A stretch of 64,000 nucleotides of DNA. Source: Xylocopa sonorina. Lineage: Eukaryota > Arthropoda > Insecta > Hymenoptera > Apidae. The stretch lies in the NCBI RefSeq assembly GCF_050948175.1, contig NW_027490134.1, positions 682,001 to 746,000 of the forward strand. The letters run 5' to 3'. The notes below the pieces were generated by a model. It was not told where the DNA came from. It was given only the letters and a program-made list of their open reading frames with translations, and did no database searches. This document shows positions 46,101-59,900 of the stretch, in pieces (position 1 is the first letter of the stretch; the number at the start of each line of letters is the position of its first letter). The translations under genes were made by a program, and so were the position numbers.

Positions 46101-49100
46101 GAACCGCATTTCCTAGTAAGGAAGTGTGGCATTTACAATTTTTGGAAGTGTATACGAGGTATACATAACACTTCGGAATAAATATTATTTCTTATCATGA
46201 AGCATAGATATGAAATGCGATATCGCGTATAAAGAAGCACTACAACTCTCTTCTCTTGATACGTAGACATCTGGAATCGCTAGTACCTAGCAAAGAAGTG
46301 TGGCATTTACAATCTTTTGAAGTGCAGTCGAGGTATACATAGCACTTCGCAATGAATATTATATCTTATCATGAAACATACAAATGAGATGCTATATCGC
46401 GTTTTAGAAAGCATTACAACTCTACTGCTTCGATACTTAGACACCTGGAAACGCTATTTCCTAGAAAGGAAGTGCGTCAGTTACAAACTTTTGCAGTGCA
46501 GACGAGGTGTACCTAACACTTCGCAGTGAATACTATATCAAATCATGAAGCATAGAACTGCGTTTCGATTTTGCGTTTTAAGAAGCATTAGAACTCTATT
46601 TCCTCGATATAAAGACACCTGGAAACGCTATTTCCTAGCAAGGAAGTGTGGCATTTGCTTTCTTTTGCAGTGCAGACGAAGTATACGTAACACTTTGCAA
46701 TGAACATTATAACTAATCAAGTAACATAGGAATGATATGCGATATCGCGTTTTCAGAAGCATCAGACCTCTATAGCTACGATACCTAGACATCTGGAAAC
46801 GCTACTTCCCAACAAGGAAGTGTGGCATTTACATTCTTTTGAAGTGTAGACGAGGTATACATAACGCTTCAAAGTGAATATTGTATCATATCATGAAACA
46901 TAGCAATGAGACGCTTAATCGCGTTTTAAGAAGCATTAGAACTGCATTGCTTCGATACGTAGAAATCTGCAAACGCATTTCCTGGCAGAGAAGTGTGGCA
47001 TTTACATTCTTTTGAAGTGTGGTCAAGGTATACGCAAAACTTCGCAATGACTATTATATCATATCATGAAATAATGAAATGAGATGCGATATCGCGTTTG
47101 AAAAGGAAATAGAACTCTATTCCTTCGATACGTAAACATATGGAAACGCTAGTTCCTAGCAAGGACGTGTGACATTTACAAGCTATTGAAGTGCAGACGA
47201 GGTATACATAGCACTTCGGGTTGAATATTATATCTTATCATGGGACATAGAAATGATCTGCGGAATCCCGTTTCAAGAAGCATTAGCACTCTATTGCTTC
47301 GATAGGTAGACAGCTGGAAACGCATTTCATAGAACGGAAGTGTGGCATTCACATTCCTTTGAAGTGTAGACGAGGTATACATAGCACATCGCAATGAATA
47401 TAATATCTTGTCATGAAACTTAAAACTGATATGCGTTAACGCGTTTTAAGAAGCATTAGAACTCTATTGCTTGGATACGTGGACTCCAGGAAACGCATTT
47501 CCTAGCAAGGAAGTCTGGCATTTACATTCTTTTGATGTGTAGACGTGATATACATAACACTTCGCAATGACTATTATATCTTATCATGAAACATAGAAAT
47601 GAGAAGCGATATCGTGTTCCAAGGAGCATTAGAACTCTATTGCTTCGGTACGTAGACATCTGGAAACGCATCTCCTAGCAAGGATGTGTGGCATTTACAT
47701 TCATTTGAAGTGTAGACGCGATATACATAACACTTCGCAATGAATATTTTAGCGTATCATGAAATATAGAAATGAGATACGAAATCGCGTTTCAACAAGC
47801 ATTAGAACTCCATTGCTTCGATAGGTAGAGATCTGGAAACGCTATTTCCTAGGATGAAAGTGTGGCATTTATATTCTTTTGAAGTGTAGACGAGATATAC
47901 GTAACACTTCGGAACGAATACTATATCTTTTCATGAAGCATAGAAATGAGGTGCGATATCGCGTTCCAAGAAGCATTAGAACTCTATTGCTTTGATATGG
48001 AGACACTCGGACACGCATTTCCAAGAGTGGAAGTGTCGCATTTACATTCATTTGAAGTGCAGACAAAATATACATAACACTTCGGAACGAATACTATATG
48101 TTATTATGAAACATAGAAGTCTGAAGCGATATCGCGTTTTAAGAAACGTTAGTACATTATTGCTTCGAAACGTAGACATCTGGAAACGAGTTTCCTAGCA
48201 GGGAAGTGCGGCATTTACATTCGTTGGAAGTGTAGGCGAGGTATACATAACACTTCATAATGAATATTATATCTTATAATGAAACAGAAATGAGATGCGA
48301 TATCGCGTTTTGAGAAGCACAAGAACTCTATTGCTTCGATACGTAGACATCTGCAAACGCTATTTCCGAGCAAGGAAGTGTCGCATTTACATTCTTTTTA
48401 AGTGAATACGCGGTACACGTAACACTCCGCAATGAATATTATATCTTATCATGAAACATAGAGGTGCGATGCGATATAGCAATTTAAAAAGCATTAGATC
48501 TCAATTGCTACGATACGTAGAGATTTGCAAACGCTATTTCCTAGCAAGGAAGTGTCGCACTTACAATATTTTGAAGTGAATACGGAGTATGCATAATACT
48601 CCACAATGAACATTGTACCTTATCACGAAATTAGAAATGAGGGGCGATATCGCGATTTAAGAAGCATTAGAAACAAATTGCTTCGATACGAAGACGTCTG
48701 CAACCGCTATTTCCTAGCAAGGAATCGCCGCATTTACATTCCTTTGATGTGAATACGAGACATACATAACACTGCACAATGAATATTATATCTTATCGTG
48801 AAACATAGAAATGACAGGCGATGTCGCGTTTTAAGATGCATCAGAAATCTATTGCTACGATACGTAGACATCTGCAAACGCTATTTCCTAGCAAGGAATC
48901 GCCGCACTTACATTCTTTTGATGTGAATACGAGACATACATAACACTGCACAATGAATATTATATCTTATCATGAGACACAGAAATGAAATGCGACATCT
49001 CGTTTTAATAAGCATTAGAACTCCATTGCTACGATACGTAGACATCAGCAAACGCCCTTCCCTAGTGGGGAAGTGTAGCATTTCCATTCTTTTGAAGTGA

Positions 49101-50389
49101 ATACGAGGTATACATTACATTTCACAATGAATGTTATATCTATCATGAAAAATAGGAATGAGATGCGATACCGCGTTTTGAGAAGCACTAGAACCCTATT
49201 GCTACGATACGTAGACATCTGCAAACGCTATTTCCTATGATGGAAGTGTCGCATTTACATTCTTTTTAAGTGAAAACGAGGTATACATGACACTTCGCAA
49301 TGAACATTATACCTTATCAGGAAACATACAAGTGAGATGCGATACCGCGTTTTAAGAAGAATTATGACCCTATTCTCTCGATGCGGCGACACCTGCAAAC
49401 GCTATTTCCTATCATGGAAGTGTCGCATTTACATTCTTTTGAAGTGAATACGAAGTATACATGACACTTCGCAATGAACATTATATCTTATCACGAAACA
49501 TAGAAAAGAGATGCGATATAGCGATTTAAGTAGCATTAGAACTCTACTGCGTCGATACGGCGACATGTGCAAACGCTATATCCTAGCAAGGAAGTGTCGC
49601 ATTTATATTCATTTGAAGTGAATTCGAGGTATACATGACACTTCGCAATGAATATTATACCCTATCACGACACATAGCAATGAAATGCGATATTGGGATT
49701 TAAGAAGCATTAGAACTCTATTGCTACGATACGTAGAAATCTGGAAACGCTATTTCCTAGCAAGGAAGTGTCGCATTTACATTCATTTGAAGTGAATACG
49801 AGGTATACATGAAACTTCGCAATGAATATTATATCCTAACATGAAACATAGAAATGAGATATAGTATCGTGTTTCGAGAAGCATTAGAACTCTATTGCCT
49901 CGATACGTAGACATCTGCAAACACTGTTTTCTAGCAAGGAAGTTTCGCATTTACATTCTTTTGAAGTGAGTACGAGGTATACAAGACACATCGCAATGAA
50001 TACTATATCTTATCACGAAACATAGAAATGAGGTGCGATATTGCGATTTAAGCAGCATTAGAACTCTATTGCTACGATACGAAGATATCTGCAAACGCAA
50101 TTTCCTAGCAAGGAAGTGTCGCATTTACATTCATTTGAAGTGAATACGATGTATACATGACACTTCTCAATGAATGTTATATCTTATCATGTAACATAGA
50201 AATGAGATGCGATATCCCGTTTATAGAAGCATTAGAACTCTATTGCAACTATACGTAAACTTCTGCAAACGCTATCTCCTAGCAAGGAAGTGTCGCATTT
50301 ACATTCTTTTGAAGTGAATACGGGGTATACATGACACTTCGCCATGAATATTATATCTTTACATGAAGCATAGAAATGAGATGCGGTAT

Positions 50390-50720
50390 CGCGTTTTGAG
50401 GAGCATTTGAACTCTATTGTTTCGATACGTAGACATCAACAGAGGCTATTTCCTAGGAAGGAGGTGTCGCATTTACATTCACCTGAAGTGAGTACGAGGT
50501 ATAAGTGACATTTCGCAATGAATATTATATCTTATTATGAACCATAGGAATGAGATGCTATATCGCGTTTTACGAAGCGTTAGAACTCTATTGCTACGAT
50601 GCGTAGACCTCTGCAAACGCTATTACCTTGCAAGGAAGTGGCGCATTTACATTCTTTTGAAGTCAATACGAGGTATACATGACACTTCGCAATGAATATT
50701 ATATCTTATCATGAATCATA
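50390..50720 (-). repeat. 10-monomer patch duplication, copy 1
   Basis: A patch with AGAGGCTATTTCCTAGGAAG and CACCTGAA(G/A)TGAGTACGAGG that is repeated almost exactly at 52,130-52,460. The anchor distance is 1,739 bp, ten monomers. Confidence 0.75.
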
Positions 50721-52129
50721 GAAATGAGATGCGATATAACGTTTTAAGAAGTGCAGAACTCTATTGCTATGATACGTAGACCTCTGCAAACGCTATTTCC
50801 TAGCAAGGAAGTGTCGCATTTACATTCTTCTGAAGTGTCTAGGAGCTATACATGACAATTCGCAATGAATATTATACCTTATCATGAAACATAGAAATGA
50901 GATGCGATATCGCGTTTTAAGAAGCATTAGAGCACTATTGCCTCGATATGTAGACATCTGCAAACGCTATTTCCTAGCAACGAGGTGTCGCATTTACATT
51001 CATTTGAAGTGAACGCGAGGTATAAGTTACACTTCGCAATGAATAATAGTTTTTATCATGAAACATAGAAATGAGATGCGATATCGTGTTTTAAGAAACA
51101 CTAGAGCACTATTGCTTCGATACATAGACACCTGCGAACGCTGTTTCCTAGCAAGAAAGTGTCGCATTTACATTCATTTGAAGTGTATGCGAGGTATACA
51201 TGGCACATCGCAATGAATAATATATCTTATCATGAAACGTAGAACTGAGATGCGATATCCCTTTTTAAGTAGCGTTAGAACTCTATTGCTTCCGTACGTA
51301 GACATCTGCAAACGCTACTTCCTAGCACTGAAGTGTCGCATTTACATTCTTTTGAAAGGAATACGATGTATACATGCCGCTTCGCTATGAATATTATAAC
51401 TTATCATAAAACGTAGAAATACGATGCGACATCTCGTTATAAGGAGCATTATAACTCTATAGCTTCGATTCGTAGACATCTGCAAACGCCATTTCCTCTC
51501 AAGGAAGTGTCGCATTTACATTCTTTTGAAGTGAATACGAGGTATACATGACACCGCGGAATGGATATTATATCTTATCTCGAAACATATAGATGAGATG
51601 CTATATCGCGATTTAAGTAGCATTAGAAATCTATTGCTACGATACGTAGACACCGGCAAACGCTATTTCCTAGCAAGCAATAGTCGCATTTACTTTCTTT
51701 TGAATTGAATACGAGGTGTACATGACACTTCGCAATGAATATTATATCTTATCACGAAACATAGAAATGAGATGCGATATCGCTATTTAAGAAGCATTAG
51801 AATTCTATTGCTTCGATACGTAGACATCTGCAAACGCTATATCCTAGCAAGCAATAGTCGCATTTACGTTCTTTTGAAGTGAGTACGAGATATACATGAC
51901 ACTTCGCAATGAATATTATATCTTATCACGAAACATAGAAATGAAATGCGATATCGCGATATAAGTAGCATTAGAAACCTATTGCTACGATACGTAGACA
52001 TCTGCAATCGCTATATCCTAGCAAGGAGTAGTCGCATTTACATTCTTTTGAAGTGAATACGAGGTATACATGACACTAAGCAATGAATATTATATCTTAT
52101 CTTGTAACGTAGTAATGAGATGCGATATC

Positions 52130-52460
52130 GCGTTTTGAGGAGCATTTGAACTCTATTGTTTCGATACGTAGACATCAGCAGAGGCTATTTCCTAGGAAGG
52201 AGGTGTCGCATTTACATTCACCTGAAATGAGTACGAGGTATAAGTGACATTTCGCAATGAATATTATATCTTATTATGAGCCATAGGAATGAGATGCTAT
52301 ATCGCGTTTTACGAAGCGTTAGAACTCTATTGCTACGATGCGTAGACCTCTGCAAACGCTATTACCTTGCAAGGAAGTGGCGCATTTACATTCTTTTGAA
52401 GTCAATACGAGGTATACATGACACTTCGCAATGAATATTATATCTTATCATGAAACAGAG
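52130..52460 (-). repeat. 10-monomer patch duplication, copy 2
   Basis: Second copy of the 50,390-50,720 patch, with CATCAGCAGAGG instead of CATCAACAGAGG and ATGAGCC instead of ATGAACC. The surrounding monomers are not shared. Confidence 0.75.
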
Positions 52461-55400
52461 AAATGAGATGCGGCATCTCGTTTTAAGAAGCATTAGAACT
52501 CTATTGTTTCGCTACGTAGACATCTGGAAACGCTACTTCCACGCAAGGAAGTGTCGCATTTACATTCTTTTGAAGCGAATACCAGGTATACATAACACTT
52601 CGCAATGAATATTATATCTTGTCATGAAACATAGAAATGAAATGCGATATCGCGATTTAAGAAGCACTAGAACTCTATTGCTTCGATATGTAGACATCTG
52701 CAAACGCTATTTCCAAGTAAGGAAGTGTCGCCTTGCCATTCATTTGAAGTGTATGCGAGGTATACATGACACTTCGCAATGAATATTATATCTTATCATG
52801 AAACATAGACGTGAGATGCGATATCGCGTTTTGAGAAGCGTTAGAACCCTATTGCTACGATACGGTGACATCTGTAATTGCTATTTCCTAGGAAGGAGGT
52901 GTCGCACTTACATGCATTTGAAGTGTATGCGAGGTAAACGTAGCACGTCGCAATCAATATTATATCTTATCATGAAAGATAGAAATGATGTGCGATATCT
53001 CGTTTAAAGAAGCTTGAGGACTCTGTTGCTTCGATACGTAGTCATCGGCCATCACTATTTCCCAGCAAGGAAGTGTCGCATTTACATTCCTTCGAAGTGA
53101 ATTCGAGGTATACATAACACTCCACAATGAAATTTATATCTTATCACGACACATAGAAATGGGATGCGATATCGCGATTTAAGAAGCATTAAAACTCTAT
53201 TGCTTCGATACATAGATATCTGCAAGCGCTACTTCCTAGCAAGAATGTTTCGCATTTACATTCTTTTGAAGTGAATACGAGGTATACATGACACTTCGCA
53301 ATTAATATTATATCTTATCATGAAACAGAAATGAGATGCGATATCGCGATTTAAGAAGCATTAGAACTCTATTGCTACGATACGTGGACATCAGCAAACG
53401 CTATATCCTAGCAAGGAAATGTCGCATTTACATTCATTTGAAGTGTATGCGAGGTATACATGACACTTCGCAGTTAATATTATATCCTATCATGAAACAC
53501 AGAAATGAGATGCGATATCGAGCTTTAAGGGGCATTAGAACTCCATTGCTCCGATACGTAGAGATCTGCAAACGTTATTTCCTAACAAGAAAGTGTCGCA
53601 TTTACGTTCATTTGAATTGAATACGAGGTATAAGAGACACTTCGCAATGAATAACAGATCTTATCATGAAACATAGAAATGAGATGCGATATCGTGTTTT
53701 ATGAAGCTTTAGAACCCTATTGCTTCGATACGTGGACATTTGCAAACTCTATTACCTAGCAAGGAAGTGTCGCATTTACATTCTTTACATGTGAATACGA
53801 GGAATACATGACACTTCGCAATGAATATTATATCTTATCAGGAAACATAGAACTGAGATGCGATATTGCGTTTTGAGATGCATTAGAGCTCTATTGCTAC
53901 GATACGTAGACATTTGCAAACGCTATTTCCTAGCAAGCAATAGTCGCATTTACATTCTTTTGAAGTGAATTCGAGGTATACATGACACTTCGCTATGAAT
54001 ACTATATCCTGTCATGAAGCATAGAAATGAATTGCGAGATCCCGTTTAAAGAAGCATTAGAACTCTATTGCTTCGATACGTAGACATCTGCAAATGCTAT
54101 TTCCTATAGAAATGAAATGTCGCATTTACATTCATTTGAGTTGTATGCGAGGTATAAGTGACACTTCACTATGAATATCATATCCTATGAAGAAACATAG
54201 AAATGAGATGCGATATCCCGTTTTAAGAAGCATTAGAACTCTATTGCTACGATACGTACAACTCTGCAAATGCTATTTCCTAGCAAGGAAGTGTCGCATT
54301 TACATACTTTTGAAGTGAATACGAGGTATACATGACACTTCGCAATGAATACTATATCTTATCATGGAACTTAGAAATGAGATGCGATATCGCGTTCTAA
54401 GATGCTTCAGAACTCTATTTCTACGATACGAAGACATCTGCAAACGTCATTTCCTAGCAAGGAAGTGTCGCATTTACATTCTTTTCATGTGAGTACGAGG
54501 TATACATGACACTTCTCAATGAATATTATATCTTATCATCAAATATAGAAACGTGATGCGATATCGCGTTTTAAGAAGCGTTAGAACTTTACTGCTACTA
54601 TACGTAGACATCTGCAAACGCCATTTCCTAGCAAGGAAGTGTCGCATTTACATTCTTTTGAAGTGAATACGAGGTATGTATAACACTTCGCAATGAACAT
54701 TACATCTTATCATGCAACATAGAAATGAGATGCGATATCGCGTTTTAAGAAGCATTAGAACTTTATTGCTTCGATAGGTAGACATCCGGAAACGCTATTT
54801 CTTAGCCAGGATGTGTGGCATTTACATTCTTTTGAAGTGTAGACGAGGTATACATGACACTTCGCAATGAAGATTATATCCTATCATGAAACACAGAAAT
54901 GAGATGCGATATCGCGTTTTAAGAAGCATAAGAAATCTATTGCTACGGTACGTAGATATCTGGAAACGCTATTTCCTAGCAAGGCAGTGTCGCATTTACA
55001 TTCTTTTGAAGTGAATAAGAGGCATACATGACACTTTGCAATGAATATTGTACCTTATCACGAAACATTGGAATGTGATGCGATATCGCGTTTTAAGAAA
55101 CGTTAGATCTCTATTGCTACGATACGTAGACCTCAGCAAACGCTATATCCTAGCAAGGAAGTGTCGCATTTACATTATTTCGAAGTGAATAGGATGTGTA
55201 CGTGACACTTCGCAATGAATATTATACCTTATCATGAAACATAGAAGTGAGATGCGATATCGCGTTTTAAGCAGTATTGGAACTCAATTGCTACGGTAGG
55301 TAGACATACGCAAACGCTATTTCCTAGCATGGATGTGTCGCATTTACTTTCTTTTGATGTGAATACGAGGTATACGTGACATTTCGCAATGACTATTATA

Positions 55401-55912
55401 ACATATCACGAATCATAGAAATGAGATGCGACATCGCGTTTTATGAAGCATTAGAACTCTATTGCTACGATACGTAGACCTCTGCAAACGCTATTTCCTA
55501 GCAAGGAAGTGCCGCGTTTACATTCTTTTGAAGTGAATAGGAGGTTTACGTGACACTTCGCAATGAATATTTTACCTTATCATGAAACAGTGAATTGAGG
55601 TGCGACATCACGTTTTGAGAAGCACTAGAACTCTATTGTTTTGATACTTAGACATCTGGAAACGCTATTTCCTAGCAAGGAAGTGTCGCATTTATAATCT
55701 TTAGAAGCGAATACGAGGTAGACATCACATTTCGCAATGGATATTATGTCTTATCATGAAGCATAGAAACGAAATGCGATATCGCGTTCCATGAAGCATT
55801 AGAACACTATTGCGTCGATACGTAGACATCTGGAAACGCTATTTCCTAGCAACGAAGTGTGGCATTTACAAGCTTTTCAAGTGCAAACGAAGTATACAAC
55901 GAAGTGTGGCAT

Positions 55913-56954
55913 GGTCCCCCACTCGCGGGACCGCGGTCTCCCTACCACGAGCCTCCGCGACCGTAGCGCCCCGCGAACCGAGGAGGTCAGAGACGCGTCT
56001 CCAGAGCACACACTCTGACTCGATATCTCCTAGCGAGGAGTCGAAACCTCTGGTTCCAGATCTTTAGCCACCTCAATGTGGGGTTCAGGCATCGTATTTC
56101 TATCTCCATTTTAACTTAGTCTTAGTCTTAGAATAATTCCAGTTCTTGTATACTTTAAACCTAGAATATATTTTATTTTTACTTTTACTATATACAAGTA
56201 CAAGTTCTTTTACCAAGACTACTATCTCCACATCCATTAATTTTATCAAGTGTTTACAATACTAGTTCTACTTTTAACATTACATTTAACTACGAATTCT
56301 TCCACGGGTACTTCCATACAACTGGGGTTGCTCTTCATCAAATTGAAGGAGTATAGAAATCGGATTTGTGACGTTGAGACCGGCGCCTATCCTTCAGATC
56401 TTAGTCGAAAGTACAGAAAAACCTGGTGAATGAATCATGCTTCCGGTTTGCGAAGAAGGCGACGTGCGAGTAGGAAGAACTTCATACGATCACTTGTGCG
56501 TGAATATTTGGAGGGCGTTCCGAGAGTCCTCGTATACTAGCGACCTGCCATCGCACCAGCCCAGACGCCGCTTTCCGAAGCGACCGTCGACGCTTCCGAT
56601 CCAGACACCACTACGCATCACACCGATTCTGCCACATTCAGCATCATCGCTGAATTCCGACCGCCGTCCTCCTCCTCGCTGGCGACTGATCGAGATTTCC
56701 GTAGCAGCCAACAGAACGAAATCCGCTACGATCCCAGCGAACGATCCTCAACGCCGTTTCTACGTACAAATCGAGAAGGAAATAATCGAAAGGTAGGGTC
56801 ATTCCCTTATTATCGCGAGTGTTTTCGCTAGTGTCGCGTCAGCCGAAATTGTCGGTCCCGGTCTTAACGCGTTCCCGCTGACCGAATTACCGAAAAATAG
56901 GCTCGTGTCGTAAAGCCTCCGGGGCAACGGCAAATAGTTTCGCCGGACGTGACA
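55913..56954 (+). mobile_element. LTR-like insertion, about 1,042 bp (copy 2, 5' truncated)
   Basis: Related to 20,474-21,942 in layout and in blocks: CGCGA(A/C)CCGAGGAGGTC, an AT-rich middle with TATA-like words, TTCCACGGGTAC, a basic-peptide ORF, a GGTA(A/G)G donor and the end ACGTGACA. It starts directly with GGTCCCCCACTCGCGGG and lacks the first 400 bases or so of copy 1. The left side is satA in minus and the right side satA in plus orientation. No target duplication can be recognised because of the truncation. By eye only islands align, so the copies are quite diverged. Confidence 0.6.
56430..56792 (+). pseudogene. Basic-peptide first exon inside the LTR-like element (copy 2)
   Basis: ATG at 56,430 opens MNHASGLRRRRRASRKNFIR, followed by SLVREYLEGVP, the homologue of the 21,468 peptide (RRAxRKxFIRxLxREY shared). 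TAG follows at 56,538, but the same phase is readable for 121 codons, to NRK at 56,792, where AAAG|GTAGGG is a donor-like site again at a codon boundary. The middle portion is rich in Ser, Thr, Pro and Asp. I do not know the function. Confidence 0.45.
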
Positions 56955-59900
56955 CCTCGTATTCACTTCAAAAAAATGTAACTGCGACACTTCATTGCTA
57001 GGAAATAAGGTTTGCTGATTTCTACGTATATTAGCAATAGAGTTCTAATGCTTCCTAAAACGCGATATAGCTCCTCAATTCTATGTTTCACGATAAGATA
57101 TAATATTCATTGTGGAGTGTTACGTATACCTCGTATTCAGTTCAAAAGAAGCAATAGTGTTCTAATCCTTCTTAAACCGCGATATCGCATCTCATTTCAA
57201 TATTTCGTAATAAGATATAATATTCATTGTGTAATGTTATGTATAACTCGTATTCACTTCAAAAGAATGTAAATGCGACACTTCCATGCTAGGAAATAGC
57301 GTTTGCAGATGTCTACGTATCGTAGCAATGGAGTTCTAATGCTTCTCAAAACGGGATATCGCATCCCATTTCTATGATTCGTGATAAGATTTAGTATTCA
57401 TTGCGAAGTGTCATGTATACCTTGTATTCACTTCAAATGAGTGTAAATGCGACAATACCTTGCTGGGAAATAGCGTTTACAGATGTCTTCGTATCGTAGA
57501 AATATAGTTCTGGCACGTCTTAAAACGCGATATCGCATCTCATTTCTAAGTTTCATGATAAGATATAATATTCATTGCGAAGTGTCATGTATAACTCCTA
57601 TTCACTTCAAAAGAATGTAAATGCGACACTTCCTTGCTTGGAAGTAGCGTTTGCAGATGTCCACGTATCGAAGCAATAGAGTTATGACTCTTCTTAAAAC
57701 GCGATATCGCATCTCATTTCAATGTTTCATGATAAGATATAATATTCATTGCGAAGTGTCACTTATATCTCGCATACACTCCATATTAATGTAAATGCGA
57801 CACTCCATTTCTATAGGAAATAGCATTTGCAGATGTCTACGTATCGAAGCAATAGAGTACTGACGCTTCATAAAACGCGATATAGCACCTCATTTCTATG
57901 TTTCATGATAAGCAATAACATTCATTGCGAAGTGTCACTTGTACCTCGTATTCACTTCAAATGAATGTAAATGCGACACTTCCTTGCAAGGAAATAGTGT
58001 TTGCAGATGTCTACGTATCGAATCAATAGAGTTCTAATGCTTCTTAAAACGCGATATCGCATCTAATTTCTATTTTTCATCATAAGATATAATATCCATT
58101 GCGAAGTTTCACTTATTCCTCGTATTCACTTCAAATGAATGTAAATGCGACACTTCCCTGCTAGGAAATAGCGTTTGCAGATGTCTACGTATCGAAGCAA
58201 CAGAGTACTAATGCTTCATAAGGTGCGATATCGCGTCTCATTTCAACGTTTCATGATAAGATACAATATTCATTGCGAAGTGTCATGTATACATCGTATT
58301 CACTTCAAATGAATGTAAATGCGACTCTTCCTTGCTGGGAAATAACGATTGCAGATGTCTGCGTATCCTAGCAATAGAGTTCTAATGCTTCTTAAAACGC
58401 GATATCGGACCTCACTTCTATGTTTCATGATAAGATATTATATTCATTGCGAAGTCTCATGTATACCTCGTACTCTCTTAAAAAGAATGTAAATGTGACT
58501 CTTCCTTGCTAGGAAATAGCGTTTGCAGATGCCTCCGTATCCAAGCAATAGAGTTCTAATGCCTCTTAAATCGCGATATCGCATCTCATTTCTATGTTTC
58601 GGCTTAAGGTATAATATTCATTGTGGAGTGTTATGTATACCCCTTATTCACTTCAAATGAATGTAAATGCAGCACTTCCTTGCTATTATATAGCGTTTGC
58701 ATATGTCTACGTATCGTAGCAAGAGGGCTCTAATGCTTTTTAAATCCCGATATCGCATCTCATTTCTATTTTTCATGATAAGATATAATATCCATTGTGA
58801 AGTGTTTTGTATACCTTGTATTCACTTCAAAAGAATGTAAGTACGACGCTTCCTTGCTGTTAAATAGAGTTTGCAGATATCTACGTAGCAATAGATTTCT
58901 AATCATTTTAAATTGCGATATCGCATCCCATCTCTATGTATCGGTATAAAATATAATATTCATTGTTTAGTGTTATGTATACCTCGTATTCACTTCAAAA
59001 GAATGTAAATGCGACACTTGCATGCTTGGAAATAGCGTTTGCATATGTCTACGTATCGAACAATAGAGTTCTAATGCATCTTAAAACGCGATATCGCATC
59101 TCATTTCTATGTTTCATGATAAGATGTAATATTCATTGTGGAGTGTCATGTATGCCTCGTACTCACTTCGAAAGAATGTAAATGCTACACTTCCTTGCTA
59201 GGAAGTAGCGTTGGCGGATGTCTACGTATCGAAGCAATAGTGTTATAATGCTTCTTAAAACGAGATACCGCATCTCATTCCTATATTTCATGATAAGATA
59301 TAATATTCATTGCGAAGTGTCACGTATACCTCGTGTACACTTCAAATGAGTGCAAATGCGAAACTTCCTTGCTAGGAAATAGCGTTGGCAGATGTCTACG
59401 TATCGAAGCGATAGAGTTCTAATGCTTCTTAAAACGAGATATCGCAACTCATTTCTATGTTTCACTATAAGATATAATATTCATTGCGGAGTGGCATGTA
59501 TTCCTTGTCCACAGTTGCAATGAATGTAAATGCGACACTTCCTTGCTAGGAAATAGCGCTTGCAGGTGTCTACGTATCGTAGCAATGGAGTTCTAATGCT
59601 TCTCAAAACGCGATATCGCATCTCATTTCTATGCTTCATGATAAGCTATAATATTCAATGCTAAGTGTCATGTATACCTCGTATTCACTCCAAACGAATG
59701 TAAATGCGACACTTCCTTGCTAGGAAATAGCGTATTCAGATGTCTACGTATCGTAGCAATAGAGTTCTAATGCTTCTTAAAACGCGATGTCGCATCTCAC
59801 TTCTATGTTTCGTGATAAGATATAATATTCATTCCGAAGTGTCATGTAAACCTCGAATTCACTTCAAAAGAATGTAAATGCGACTATTGCTTGCTAGGAA

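Larger units (their letters stand above)
45032..55912 (-). repeat. satA block 3 (minus orientation)
   Basis: About 62 monomers, the reverse complement of block 2. The start (45,032-48,300) contains more divergent monomers with GTGTGGCATTTAC instead of GTGTCGCATTTAC; later monomers are closer to the consensus. A 16-bp word, CAACGAAGTGTGGCAT, is repeated at 55,850 and 55,897, directly before the insertion. Confidence 0.93.

Noticed and set aside
22441..55100. Many ORFs of 60-110 codons inside satA as genes
   Set aside because: They repeat the same monomer-derived peptide on one strand, have neither conserved start nor end, and are closed by stops in most monomers. They follow from a 174-bp period being a multiple of three.
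45032..55912. CENP-B box in satA
   Set aside because: The TTCGATACGTAGAC stretch has the first TTCG but not the CGGG half at the required distance.
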